This document shows, in pieces, positions 50,632 to 59,143 of a stretch of DNA of 64,000 nucleotides; positions within the stretch are counted from its first letter, which is position 1; every line of letters begins with the position of its first letter. The position numbers and the translations under genes were made by a program. The DNA comes from Hymenobacter artigasi (lineage in GTDB: Bacteria; Bacteroidota; Bacteroidia; Cytophagales; Hymenobacteraceae): NCBI RefSeq assembly GCF_012275535.1, contig NZ_JAAVTK010000001.1, forward strand, positions 372,001-436,000. The letters run 5' to 3'. The notes under the pieces were generated by a model, which saw only the letters and a program-made list of their open reading frames with translations, was not told the DNA's origin and did not search any database.

Positions 50632-52188
50632 ATGCGCCACTTCTTCCCGCTGTTTCTGGTCCTGAGTTGCCTGCTCACCCTCCTGCCCGGCTGCGAGCCG
50701 AAGGAAGATTTGGTGCAAACCTCCGGCAGCCTGGCATTTGCCACCGACACGGTGAAGTTTGACACGGTGTTTACCACCATCCAGACGGTGACGAAACGGC
50801 TGTGGGTGTACAACCGCAACAGCGGCGCGGTGAAAACCGACGTGAGCCTGGCCGGCAAGCTGGGTTCCACGTACTCGCTGATTATCAATGGCGATGCCGG
50901 CGCTACCATCAGCGGCATCACCATCCGGGGCAACGACAGCCTGCTGGTACTGGTGCGCGCCGTGCTCGGCGATAACGGCAAAGACAAGCCTTTCCTGCTG
51001 GAAGACCAGGTGAATTTCCGCACCAACGGCAACGAGCAGAACGTGAAGGTGATAGCCTTCGGCCAAAACGCTTATTTCCACCGGGGCGACTACATCACGG
51101 CCAGCACTATTTGGCGCACGGATAAGCCCCACGTCATCATCAATGCCAACCGGGTGCTGACGGCAGGCCAAGCTCCCGTTTCATTCGGGGTGCTGGTGGG
51201 CCAGGGAATCACGCTGACTATTTCCAAAGGTGCCCGCATTTACGCCCACGCCGGCTCCTACCTGCAGGTGAATGGCACGCTGCGGGTGAACGATGATTTC
51301 GCACCGAATTCCGGCGCGACCGATACGGTAAAGGCCACCAACGCCAACATCGTGCGCTTCCAGGGCGACCGGCTGGAGCCGTTTTACGCCGACATTCCCA
51401 GCCAGTGGGGCGGCATCATTTTCAGCAGCACCAGCCGCAACAACAGCATCCGCTACACCGAAATCAAGAACGCCACGTTCGGCGCGCTGCTTTACAACCG
51501 CGACGGCCTGATGCCCCGCCCTACCCTGGCGCTGAATAACACCGTTTTTCGCAACATCTCGGGCTCCAACGTTTCCTTCGCCAATGCCAACCCCGGCACC
51601 GGCGGCGGCGTCATCAGCTATTCCGGCGATGTGGTAGCCACCAACTGCCTTTTCACCAACTGCGGCGAATATGCGATGGTGGGCATCGGCGGCACCTACG
51701 ATTTGAACTTCTGCACCATTGCCAACTACACGCCGGCCTTTCGGCGCGAAACGTCCTCCCTCACGTTCACCAACGTAGACGACGCCCTGAAATCCCCGCC
51801 AAGACTGCCCACCAGCGTCACCATTCGCAATTCCATTGTGTGGGGCTCTTTCGAGGACGAACTTTATTTGCAGAACAATGGCGACCCCACGTTCACGTTC
51901 AGCATCCTGAATTCACTGCTGCGCACCAAGGAGTACGGCGCTGCTTCGGACGCTACCGGCACCCCCGGCCTGGCCTTTCCCACCCGCTTCAATATTGTCA
52001 ACGTCGACCCGCTGTTTGTCCGCACGTCGCTCAGCAGCAGCCGGCCCGACTACACCCTGCAAGCCACCTCGCCGGCTACCGCGCCGCGCCGCGCCAAAGC
52101 CACTGGCTCTACCACGCCCCCCCGCGACCTTATCAACCTGCCGCGCAACCTGACATTCCCCAGCCTGGGGGCCTACGAGCACAAGTAG
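50632..52188 (+). CDS. Right-handed beta-helix lipoprotein
   Basis: A 518-residue lipoprotein (LLTLLPGCEPK lipobox near residue 22). After a beta-sandwich-like stretch (KRLWVYNRNSGAVKTDVSLA) the rest is a parallel beta-helix with repeated N-x-I/V-x rungs: NSIRYTEIKNATFGALLYN, NNTVFRNISGSNVSFANAN, ATNCLFTNCGEYAMVGIGG and RNSIVWGSFEDELYL. It ends with a Pro-rich SLGAYEHK tail of the kind that closes secreted right-handed helix proteins. Possible polysaccharide or surface binding; no lyase residues are identifiable. Confidence 0.78.
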   Translation: MRHFFPLFLVLSCLLTLLPGCEPKEDLVQTSGSLAFATDTVKFDTVFTTIQTVTKRLWVYNRNSGAVKTDVSLAGKLGSTYSLIINGDAGATISGITIRGNDSLLVLVRAVLGDNGKDKPFLLEDQVNFRTNGNEQNVKVIAFGQNAYFHRGDYITASTIWRTDKPHVIINANRVLTAGQAPVSFGVLVGQGITLTISKGARIYAHAGSYLQVNGTLRVNDDFAPNSGATDTVKATNANIVRFQGDRLEPFYADIPSQWGGIIFSSTSRNNSIRYTEIKNATFGALLYNRDGLMPRPTLALNNTVFRNISGSNVSFANANPGTGGGVISYSGDVVATNCLFTNCGEYAMVGIGGTYDLNFCTIANYTPAFRRETSSLTFTNVDDALKSPPRLPTSVTIRNSIVWGSFEDELYLQNNGDPTFTFSILNSLLRTKEYGAASDATGTPGLAFPTRFNIVNVDPLFVRTSLSSSRPDYTLQATSPATAPRRAKATGSTTPPRDLINLPRNLTFPSLGAYEHK

Positions 52189-52204
52189 ATTGTTAAGTAC
52201 TGGT

Positions 52205-52336
52205 GCAGAAGGAAGCGTACGCTCCGGTCTGACCGCTCTAGGCGGTCTGACCGGTTGTCGTTAAACCGAAATCGCTGGTGCTTCAACCGGTCTGACCGCC
52301 TAGGGCGGTCAGACCGGAGCATACGCCTCCTTCTGC
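52205..52336. repeat. GGTCTGACCG-type 52-base inverted repeat
   Basis: Left arm 52205-52256 and right arm 52285-52336 agree at 48 of 52 positions. Within each arm GGTCTGACCG occurs twice around CTAGG, so each arm is itself palindromic. It lies 16 bases after a stop codon. Confidence 0.88.
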
Positions 52337-52463
52337 CCAAATAATTAATATCTTGACAATTAACGATGTATGGACGCATTTTTGCGTCTTATCGTTGAAC
52401 GATACGGGCGGGGGTTTATTCACCGATGAAACGCAGAGCAGCGTTTCTACACCGTTCAAACAG

Positions 52464-53045
52464 CTACTCCACCCGCCCGGCCGCCGAATAGTGCAGCGTG
52501 TCGAACAGCACCAGCTTCTGGGTGCCCACCACTTTGTAGGTACGCAGCTGGCCATTTTCCAGCTCCACGCGCAGCTGCTTTTGCGCCGAAAACAGCGGGT
52601 TGTTCTGGATAATAGTAGCCGCGATTTCCTGCGGTACCGCGCCCTGCTGCACCACCGTCAGGCTGGCCACGGGCGCATTGGGCTGGCCCGGCCGGCGCGT
52701 GTAGGTTCGGCGCAGGCGGCCATCGGGCAGCGCCACCGAATCCACGGCGTAGGCCCCGCGTAGGGCGGCTTTGTTGATGTCGGCCTGGAAGAAAATCTGG
52801 AGCTCATCGTTCCATTTCACGGCGGGCACGCGCACGGTTTCGGGCGCGTTGCCGCGCAGGCTGACGTGCTTGGTCACGGCCGCGTGGCGCTGCTCCAGCT
52901 GCGCTACCTGCTGCGTGAGCAGGCCTTTCACATCGAAATACAGCGGCTGGCGGGCAGCGGGCGCGGCCGGACCGGCATCGCCGCAGCCGGCCAGCAGCAC
53001 TACGCCCACAGCCCACCCGCCTATTGCCAGGCCGCGCTTACGCAT
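52464..53045 (-). CDS. Lipoprotein of unknown function
   Basis: A 193-residue lipoprotein (AVGVVLLAGCGDAG lipobox). The mature domain starts YFDVKGLLTQQVAQLEQRHA and includes VKWNDELQIFFQADINKAAL, then RVELENGQLRTYKVVGTQKL. The strand-rich pattern is unassigned. Its start overlaps the gpmI 3' end by 8 bases on the same strand, so the two are coupled and probably co-transcribed. Confidence 0.7.
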   Translation of the reverse strand: MRKRGLAIGGWAVGVVLLAGCGDAGPAAPAARQPLYFDVKGLLTQQVAQLEQRHAAVTKHVSLRGNAPETVRVPAVKWNDELQIFFQADINKAALRGAYAVDSVALPDGRLRRTYTRRPGQPNAPVASLTVVQQGAVPQEIAATIIQNNPLFSAQKQLRVELENGQLRTYKVVGTQKLVLFDTLHYSAAGRVE

Positions 53046-54582
53046 TCGCAGGAGTGTTGGGCCGAAGCATGCTCAGGCCCGTCATCTCGGCCGGCTTGGG
53101 CACGCCCATCAGCTCCAGAATGGTGGGGGCTAGGTCGCCGAGCTTGCCATCGGCCAGGGTGCCAGGGTAGTCGTTGTCGGCCAGAATGCAGGGCACCAGG
53201 TTGGTGGTGTGCGCGGTATTCGGCGAGCCATCCTCGTTGCGCATGAACTCGGCATTGCCGTGGTCGGCAATGATAATGCTGGCGTAGCCAGCCGCCAACG
53301 CGGCTTCTACCACGGCACGGGCGCAGGCATCAGTCGTTTCCACGGCTTTCACCACGGCCTCGAACACGCCGGTGTGGCCCACCATATCAGGGTTGGCGAA
53401 GTTAAGCACTATAAAATCAGCCGATTTGGCCTGCAGCTCCGGTATCAGGGCATCGCGCAGCTCGGCGGCACTCATTTCCGGTTGCAGGTCGTAGGTCGCT
53501 ACTTTGGGCGAGGCCCGCAGGATGCGCGTTTCACCGGCAAACTCCGTTTCCCGGCCGCCCGAGAAGAAGAACGTGACGTGCGGGTACTTCTCCGTTTCGG
53601 CAATGCGAATCTGGGTTTTGCCGTGGGCCGCCAGCACTTCGCCGAGGGTGTTATTCAGGTTGTCCTTCTCAAAAATGGGCGTCACGCCCACGAAGGTGTC
53701 GTCGTAGTTTGTCAGGGTGAGGTAATGCAGGTTGAGGCGCTGCATCTGGAAGGCGTGCATGTCCTCCTGCGTTAGCACTTCCGTAATTTCGCGGCCCCGG
53801 TCGGTGCGGAAGTTGAAGCACAGCACCACGTCGCCGTCCTCAATAGTGGCCAGCGGCTGGCCGTCGGCCCCGGTCTTCACGATGGGCTTCAGGAACTCAT
53901 CCGTCACGCCGTCCTTGTACTGCTCCTGAATGGTTTGAATCAGGTTTTGCGAGGGCGTGCCGATACCGTTCACCAGCAGGTCGTAGGCCACCTTCACGCG
54001 CTCCCAGCGGCGGTCGCGGTCCATGGCGTAGTAGCGGCCCACCACCGAGGCGATTTTGGCCCCGCTGCGCACTATCGACTCTTCCAGCTCGTTCACGAAG
54101 CGCACGCCGCTCTTGGGGTCGGTGTCGCGGCCATCGGTGAAGGCGTGCACGAACACGCGCCGCACGCCCGCCTCGTGGGCAACGGTGCAGAGCGCCTTCA
54201 CATGGTCGATGTGCGAGTGCACGCCGCCATCGGAAAGCAAACCAATAAGGTGCAGGGGCTTATCATTGGCAATGGCATACTCAAAGGCTTTCACCAGCGC
54301 GGGCATCTGGCCCAGCTTGCGCTCCCGGATGGACTTGCCGATGCGCACCAGCTCCTGGTTCACCACGCGGCCGGCCCCGATGTTCATGTGGCCCACTTCG
54401 GAGTTACCCATCTGGCCCTCGGGCAGGCCCACGGCCTCGCCCGAGGCTTGCAGCGTGCTGTGCGGAAACCGCTGCAACAGCTCGTGAAAGAACGGCGTAC
54501 TAGCCGCATCTACTGCCGAAACTGCCGTATTCGGGGCAATGCCCCATCCATCCAGAATTACCAATAATACCTGCTTACTCAT
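53038..54582 (-). CDS. gpmI: Phosphoglycerate mutase, 2,3-bisphosphoglycerate-independent
   Basis: A 514-residue iPGM that interconverts 3- and 2-phosphoglycerate. VLLVILDGWG opens the metal domain, and PEGQMGNSEVGHMNIGAGRV holds the nucleophile serine near residue 62. Later metal ligands are visible in FVHAFTDGRDTDP and IIADHGNAEFM. Manganese-dependent family. The ATG lies 4 bases after a TATCTTTG -7 element, so the transcript is probably leaderless. Confidence 0.94.
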   Translation of the reverse strand: MSKQVLLVILDGWGIAPNTAVSAVDAASTPFFHELLQRFPHSTLQASGEAVGLPEGQMGNSEVGHMNIGAGRVVNQELVRIGKSIRERKLGQMPALVKAFEYAIANDKPLHLIGLLSDGGVHSHIDHVKALCTVAHEAGVRRVFVHAFTDGRDTDPKSGVRFVNELEESIVRSGAKIASVVGRYYAMDRDRRWERVKVAYDLLVNGIGTPSQNLIQTIQEQYKDGVTDEFLKPIVKTGADGQPLATIEDGDVVLCFNFRTDRGREITEVLTQEDMHAFQMQRLNLHYLTLTNYDDTFVGVTPIFEKDNLNNTLGEVLAAHGKTQIRIAETEKYPHVTFFFSGGRETEFAGETRILRASPKVATYDLQPEMSAAELRDALIPELQAKSADFIVLNFANPDMVGHTGVFEAVVKAVETTDACARAVVEAALAAGYASIIIADHGNAEFMRNEDGSPNTAHTTNLVPCILADNDYPGTLADGKLGDLAPTILELMGVPKPAEMTGLSMLRPNTPANA

Positions 54583-54586
54583 GCCG

Positions 54587-54594
54587 CAAAGATA
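54587..54594 (-). promoter_or_regulatory. Candidate gpmI -7 element next to the start codon
   Basis: TATCTTTG on the minus strand, then CGGC, then ATG. The expected transcription start falls at or next to the A of ATG, implying a leaderless mRNA. No clear -33 TTG at 19-21 bases. Confidence 0.6.
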
Positions 54595-54753
54595 CGGCGG
54601 ACCCGCGCCTCTGGTTGAAATTTTCTACCTTCGTGCCCGCTTTAAATCCGGGTTCTTTTCAGCCGTTTGCCGGCCTGCTCCACCCCTTTTAGCACTTACT
54701 GGCACCATTTTCGCTTTACTCTCTTCGCGTATGACGCACTTATTACCCTTATA

Positions 54754-55155
54754 ATGAAACGCTATTTAATTAGGACTCTATTCATCGGATGGCTGTTCCT
54801 GCTCGGCTCTGTGGCGGCTCACGCGCAGGCCGATAACCTCGGGGCCGTTCGGTCGGCGTTGCGTAATGGCTCCTCCCGCGAGCTGTCGCAATATTTTGCC
54901 GCTACCGTTGAGATTGGTTTCGATGGCGATAAGCAGGGATATAACGCTACGCAGGCCGAAATCGTCATCAAAGATTTTTTCGGTAAAAATGCTCCCAGCA
55001 GCTTTGAGTTTATTCATCAGGGCGAAAGCCAGGAGCACATTCAGTACGCCATTGGCCGCTATGCGGGCCGCAATGGCACCTACCGCGTCTTTGTGAAGCT
55101 CAAGCCCTCGCGCGGCGCGCCGGTGATTGACACGCTGGATTTCACGAAAGAATAA
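54754..55155 (+). CDS. DUF4783 secreted protein
   Basis: A 133-residue protein with a signal peptide (IRTLFIGWLFLLGSVAAHAQ). The mature domain (ADNLGAVRSALRNGSSRELS, then FGKNAPSSFEFIHQGESQEH and YAIGRYAGRNGTYRVFVKLK) matches DUF4783, a small NTF2-like fold found with lipid- or hydrophobic-ligand-binding partners in Bacteroidota. The start at 54754 gives a good signal. It is followed at once by a terminator and then nadC. Function unknown. Confidence 0.78.
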   Translation: MKRYLIRTLFIGWLFLLGSVAAHAQADNLGAVRSALRNGSSRELSQYFAATVEIGFDGDKQGYNATQAEIVIKDFFGKNAPSSFEFIHQGESQEHIQYAIGRYAGRNGTYRVFVKLKPSRGAPVIDTLDFTKE

Positions 55156-55158
55156 GCT

Positions 55159-55189
55159 AAGCCCCAACCCCACAGGTTGGGGCTTTTTT
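55159..55189 (+). terminator. Intrinsic terminator after the DUF4783 gene
   Basis: AAGCCCCAACC, CCACA, GGTTGGGGCTT then TTTT: perfect 11-bp stem. Confidence 0.88.
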
Positions 55190-55218
55190 GTGGGCTTTCG
55201 CCACCGCCGCAAGGGCCG

Positions 55219-55226
55219 TACCTTTG
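55219..55226 (+). promoter_or_regulatory. Candidate nadC -7 element next to the start codon
   Basis: TACCTTTG, then CGCC, then GTG: the same 4-base spacing seen at gpmI. A TTTC lies 19 bases upstream of the -7 box. Confidence 0.6.
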
Positions 55227-55230
55227 CGCC

Positions 55231-56103
55231 GTGCAAACTATCTCTGCTCCCTATTCCTATCTCACGCCCGAGGCGCTGACCACCTTCATCCGCACGGCTT
55301 TGGCCGAGGATGTGGGCGACGGCGACCATTCGGCCCTGGCTTCCATTCCGGCCGCCGCGCGCAACCGCGCCCACCTGCTGGTGAAGGGCGAAGGCATGCT
55401 GGCCGGCATGGCCCTGGCCCCGCTCATTTTTGCGGAAGTAGATACCTCGCTGACGATGACGCCCCTGCTCGCCGACGGCGACCTGGTGAAGCACGGCGAC
55501 ATCGCCTTCACCGTGGAAGGCCCGGCCCGCAGCATCCTCACCGCCGAGCGCCTGGTGCTCAACTGCATGCAGCGCATGAGCGGCATTGCCACCTACACGG
55601 CGCACCTCAATACGCTGCTGGCCGGCACCCATGCCCGGCTGCTCGACACGCGCAAGACCACGCCCAATTTCCGCCTCTGCGAAAAGTGGGCCGTGCTGAT
55701 TGGCGGCGGCGTGAACCACCGCTACGGCCTGTTCGACATGATTATTCTCAAGGATAACCACGTCGATTACGCGGGCGGCATTGCGCAGGCCATTGCGGCT
55801 ACGCACGCCTACCTCACGCAGACCGGCCGGCAACTGCCCATCGAAATCGAAACCCGCTCACTCGATGAAGTGCAGCAGGCACTGGACGCGGGCGGCATCG
55901 ACCGCATTATGCTCGACAACATGGCCCCCGAGCAGCTGCGCGAAGCCGTGGAGCTCATCGCCGGCCGCTTTCCCACGGAAGCCAGCGGCGGCATCACCGA
56001 AAAAACCATTGCCGAAGTAGCCCGCACCGGGGTCGACTACATTTCGGTGGGTGCCCTCACGCACTCCGTCAAAAGCCTGGACTTGAGCCTGAAAGCATAT
56101 TAA
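55231..56103 (+). CDS. nadC: Nicotinate-nucleotide diphosphorylase (carboxylating)
   Basis: A 290-residue quinolinate phosphoribosyltransferase making nicotinate mononucleotide. The GTG at 55231 gives the normal length. Characteristic motifs: LAEDVGDGDHSALASI, NCMQRMSGIATYTAHLN, LLDTRKTTPNFRLCEKWAVL, GGGVNHRYGLFDMIILKDNH and DRIMLDNM. The downstream gene begins 117 bases later, after an inverted repeat. A leaderless start is likely from the position of the -7 box. Confidence 0.92.
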   Translation: MQTISAPYSYLTPEALTTFIRTALAEDVGDGDHSALASIPAAARNRAHLLVKGEGMLAGMALAPLIFAEVDTSLTMTPLLADGDLVKHGDIAFTVEGPARSILTAERLVLNCMQRMSGIATYTAHLNTLLAGTHARLLDTRKTTPNFRLCEKWAVLIGGGVNHRYGLFDMIILKDNHVDYAGGIAQAIAATHAYLTQTGRQLPIEIETRSLDEVQQALDAGGIDRIMLDNMAPEQLREAVELIAGRFPTEASGGITEKTIAEVARTGVDYISVGALTHSVKSLDLSLKAY

Positions 56104-56107
56104 TTCG

Positions 56108-56213
56108 GTGCTTGGTTAGTGGTGCCTAGTGCTTGGCCAGAGAAAACAACGCTTTTTACCCCTTCTGGCCAGTTCCGACAACCAAGCACCAAGCACCAAC
56201 AACAAAGCACCAA
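56108..56213. repeat. TGGTGCTTGG-type inverted repeat
   Basis: Left arm GGTGCTTGGTTAGTGGTGCC (56108-56137) faces right arm CCAAGCACCAAGCACCAACA (56182-56213). The arms consist of imperfect direct CAAGCACCA words. Confidence 0.75.
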
Positions 56214-56220
56214 CAACCCC

Positions 56221-56853
56221 ATGAACCAACCAAATCAACGCGGCGGCGGTGGCGGCTTCCGCCAGTCCCAGCAGGCTCCGTCGCTGGCCATTCGCACCAA
56301 GAAAACCCAGCTCACCACCGATACCTACACCAAGATGGTGATGGGCGAAGTGTGGAAGAAAGATTGGGTGTACGCCCTCATTCCGTTTGCGCTGGGGCTG
56401 CTGCCGGCCATTTTTGTGCACTCCTGGTGGTGGATTGTGCTGGCCGTGGTGCTCACCATCCTGTTTGTGCTGTTCCGCTCGGCGCAGGTAACGGGCGTGA
56501 CCCAGATGGAGCAGAGCAAGCCCCTGTTTGAGCGCATGGCGTTTGAGATGGACAACAAGCAGCTGTTGCTGCGCGTGGGCCCCGAAAAAGAGGGCAAAGC
56601 CATGCAGCTGACCTGGGACATGATTGGCCGCGTTCGCCGCGACGTCGATGCCTACGTACTGTACCTCAAGCCCGGCACGCCGCCGGAGGGCATGGCTGCC
56701 TGGCGCCTGTGGCTGGCGCGCACGTTCGATGTGCCGGTGTTTTTACATTTGCCTTTCAAAATTTTCAACGCCGATAACGACCGTCGATTGTTTGAATCGA
56801 TGCTGCGCCGCAAAAACCTGTTGCCAGCCGAGGCCGGCGCAGCTACCGTATAA
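56221..56853 (+). CDS. YcxB-like membrane protein
   Basis: A 210-residue protein. It starts with a disordered Gln/Gly tail (NQPNQRGGGGGFRQSQQAP), then two adjacent membrane helices (YALIPFALGLLPAIFVHSWW, WIVLAVVLTILFVLFRS) and a cytosolic PH-like YcxB domain (GVTQMEQSKPLFERMAFEMD, YVLYLKPGTPPEG, FDVPVFLHLPFKIFNADNDR). The family role is not known. ATG 56221 follows the repeat arm directly, so the upstream frame is repeat sequence. Confidence 0.7.
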   Translation: MNQPNQRGGGGGFRQSQQAPSLAIRTKKTQLTTDTYTKMVMGEVWKKDWVYALIPFALGLLPAIFVHSWWWIVLAVVLTILFVLFRSAQVTGVTQMEQSKPLFERMAFEMDNKQLLLRVGPEKEGKAMQLTWDMIGRVRRDVDAYVLYLKPGTPPEGMAAWRLWLARTFDVPVFLHLPFKIFNADNDRRLFESMLRRKNLLPAEAGAATV

Positions 56854-56880
56854 ATTTCAACCCCTGCTAATTTTACTTCG

Positions 56881-57246
56881 ATGAAATTGACCTCCACCCT
56901 GTTGCTGGCTGTTTCCGCCGCTACTTTGGCCCTTACTTCCTGCAGCAGCGAGCCCTCCGACTGGCGCCCCGACGAAAAAGTATCGGTCGACATGGTAGCC
57001 CCCGGCACCCGCGATACCGAAAACTTTGACAAATCGGTGCCGAATGCCTCCATCGAAAACGCCGACTCGCCGCTCATCAAGGCCGCTAAAGGCGAAACCG
57101 CAGAGAATGCCGAAGCACATCCGGCAGCCGAGGCGGCCATGTCGGCCAACGCTGAGGAAGGCATGCGCAAGCGCGGCAAAATGAACGACGCCGGCAAATC
57201 GGGCCAGGCCGACACGGCCGAAAACGGCCACCAAATCCAGCGCTAA
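56881..57246 (+). CDS. Small lipoprotein, low complexity
   Basis: A 121-residue lipoprotein (SAATLALTSCSSEPS lipobox). The rest is acidic and Ala/Glu/Asn-rich without a recognisable fold, ending ENGHQIQR. It starts 27 bases after the YcxB-like gene, so it may be co-transcribed. Function unknown. Confidence 0.65.
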   Translation: MKLTSTLLLAVSAATLALTSCSSEPSDWRPDEKVSVDMVAPGTRDTENFDKSVPNASIENADSPLIKAAKGETAENAEAHPAAEAAMSANAEEGMRKRGKMNDAGKSGQADTAENGHQIQR

Positions 57247-57333
57247 GGCGCACGGCTCATTAGATTATTATCGTTTGGGTGGCAGCTCTGCCCGCCGGCT
57301 GGCGGTAGCAGGGCTGCCGCTTTGCGTCTTTTC

Positions 57334-57423
57334 AGAATGAAGAATGAGGAATGAAGAATGAGGAATTGACGCACATGCTGACAATTCCTCATTCTTCATT
57401 CCTCATTCTTCATTCCTCATTCT
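57334..57423. repeat. GAATGAGGAATGAAG-type inverted repeat
   Basis: Left arm 57334-57368 (AGAATGAAGAATGAGGAATG, then AAGAATGAGG) and right arm 57382-57423 are complementary over about 34 bases; each arm is itself a tandem of GAATGA words. It ends 7 bases before the ZIP start. Confidence 0.85.
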
Positions 57424-57429
57424 TTCTGT

Positions 57430-58176
57430 ATGGGGTTTGCAATTTTTCTGCTGTTGCTCACGGTGTTGGGCGCGGGCGCGGCGGCCGCCTGGGTGCCGGT
57501 GGCGCGGGGCGGGCAGTGGCTGAAGCCGCTGCTGGCCTTCAGCGGGGCGTATCTGTTCACGCTCACGGTCACGCACATTCTGCCCGAGGCGCTGCAGCTG
57601 CTACCCGAGCACCCTACACGGGTGGGCTACTGGGTATTGGCGGGCTTTTTTGGGCAGCTGCTACTGGAGGTGCTCTCGCAGGGCGTGGAGCACGGACACG
57701 TGCACGCCGAAACCGGCCACGGGCACGACGCCGTGGGCCGGGTGCCTTTTCTACTGCTGGCGGCTCTGGTGGTGCACTCGTTTCTGGAAGGCAGCATTCT
57801 GGTGCACACGCCGGAAGTGGGCGATATCAGCCGGAATTTCTACGCCATTGTGGTGGGCGTGGCGCTACACCACATGCCGGCGGCCTTTGCGCTGGCCACC
57901 CTGCTGCGGCTGCGGCTGGGCAGCTTCCGGCGGGTGTGGCCGGGCCTGCTGATTTTCGCGCTGGCCTCGCCAATCGGCATCATTTTCAGCAACTACGTGG
58001 TGCTTGCGCAGCTGCTGAGCAGTGGCTGGTACGCGGCGCTGCTGGGCCTGGTGGCGGGCAATTTTCTGCACGTTTCGACCACCATCCTGTTTGAAACCAG
58101 CCCCGAGCATCGCCTCAACTGGCCCAAGCTGGCCGCTACGCTGGCGGGGCTGCTGCTGGCGCTGGCCGTGGCATGA
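57430..58176 (+). CDS. ZIP family metal transporter
   Basis: A 248-residue integral membrane protein with about eight helices. TLTVTHILPEAL carries the first HxxxE-like metal motif, LLLAALVVHSFLEGSILVHT and VGVALHHMPAAFALATLL the ZIP signature histidines of helices 4 and 5, and the cytosolic loop VEHGHVHAETGHGHDA is His-rich. It is expected to carry zinc or other divalent ions into the cytosol. It lies immediately behind an inverted repeat, with no promoter-like box recognisable. Confidence 0.88.
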   Translation: MGFAIFLLLLTVLGAGAAAAWVPVARGGQWLKPLLAFSGAYLFTLTVTHILPEALQLLPEHPTRVGYWVLAGFFGQLLLEVLSQGVEHGHVHAETGHGHDAVGRVPFLLLAALVVHSFLEGSILVHTPEVGDISRNFYAIVVGVALHHMPAAFALATLLRLRLGSFRRVWPGLLIFALASPIGIIFSNYVVLAQLLSSGWYAALLGLVAGNFLHVSTTILFETSPEHRLNWPKLAATLAGLLLALAVA

Positions 58177-58780
58177 GCGACGCTGTAGGCTAAAGGTGCG
58201 TAAGGGCGTATTCGAAATGCAATTGCCATTTCGCTTTTACATGCTGTGAATGGTGGTTTGCAGAACGTAAAAGGGTTGCCTTATTTAAAGCACTGTTTTG
58301 CTGAACAGAACGGTAGACTTCTTTTTCAACCTGTCGGCACTACTTTATGGCCTTTGATTTTTCTTATTCTACCCGTGCAAGGACGTGTCCAGCACATGGT
58401 GCAAATCGGCCCGCAGCGTGACGGCGCCGGCAATTAAAAGTGATTGCCTGGTAAAATACTGACAAAGCACCAGTTAACCGCGCGAATGGTCAGTAACAAC
58501 GCGCAGCCAACCAAGCTCAGTGCGCGGCGGAGGGAAGGAAAACCAGTCATGGGACGGCAGGAAAAAAGTGGAGTGAGGCTTTTGGGCAAGTTTTGGCAGG
58601 AAAAAGCGCCGGCGACGGCCCAAGTTACGAAAAAGTACCGCGCCGGCCGCGCCCCGGAGGGCAGCAAAAAGCTACCTCTTTCCCGAGACTTGTCCGGTAA
58701 GAGATGTTATGTCAAGCTGTCTATCAGTAGCAAGTGCGCCATCCTTGCCCTTTGCATTTTCTTACTGACGCAGGCTTCTT
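58177..58780. other. 600-base gene-poor region
   Basis: The stretch between the ZIP and cbpM genes holds no convincing gene. Open frames exist on both strands, including one of 116 codons from 58444, but none has a motif, a credible start or coding-like third positions. Parts (58500-58700) are purine-rich on the plus strand, with AAAAAGTG and GGAAAAAGCGCCGGCG words. A structured RNA cannot be excluded; no known RNA was recognised. Confidence 0.4.
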
Positions 58781-59110
58781 TTAGCCCTCAATAGTCAAAA
58801 CCTCCCCACCGCCCAGCAGGAAATCCTCTAGCTGCCGCGCCCGGGCAGTTTCGCGGGCCAGGCTGGCTTGCAGGTGCACCAGCCGCTGGCGCATGGCCAG
58901 AATGATGTCGAGCGCCTCGGGGGCCAGGCCCAGCTCGTGGTGCAGGCGGGCGAGGCGCGGCAGGTCGTCGGGCTCGTCGACGATGACGGTTTCGGGCGCG
59001 GGCGCGGCGCGGAGCAGACCGGCTTGCAGGAAGTCGCGCAAGTCGGCCGGGGCCAGGCCGTAGCGCACCGAGCATTCCTGGAAAGTGAGCGTGATGAAGG
59101 TTGCTTCCAT
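58781..59110 (-). CDS. cbpM: Chaperone modulator CbpM
   Basis: A 109-residue MerR-like helical protein of the CbpM family. It begins EATFITLTFQECSVRYGLAP, has the helix-turn-helix-like region RYGLAPADLRDFLQAGLL and the DLPRLARLHHELGLAPEALD segment, and ends with a basic coiled coil (QRLVHLQASLARETARARQL). CbpM proteins bind and inhibit the J-domain of CbpA. It is the second gene of a cbpA-cbpM operon, 33 bases after cbpA. Confidence 0.85.
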   Translation of the reverse strand: MEATFITLTFQECSVRYGLAPADLRDFLQAGLLRAAPAPETVIVDEPDDLPRLARLHHELGLAPEALDIILAMRQRLVHLQASLARETARARQLEDFLLGGGEVLTIEG

Positions 59111-59143
59111 GATGAATAAGACGATGGGTTGGGCTTCAGGTTC

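Noticed and set aside
58444-58794. 116-codon open frame in the gene-poor region
   Set aside because: No convincing start, no motif, and the end overlaps the cbpM 3' end. Retained only as part of an unexplained region.
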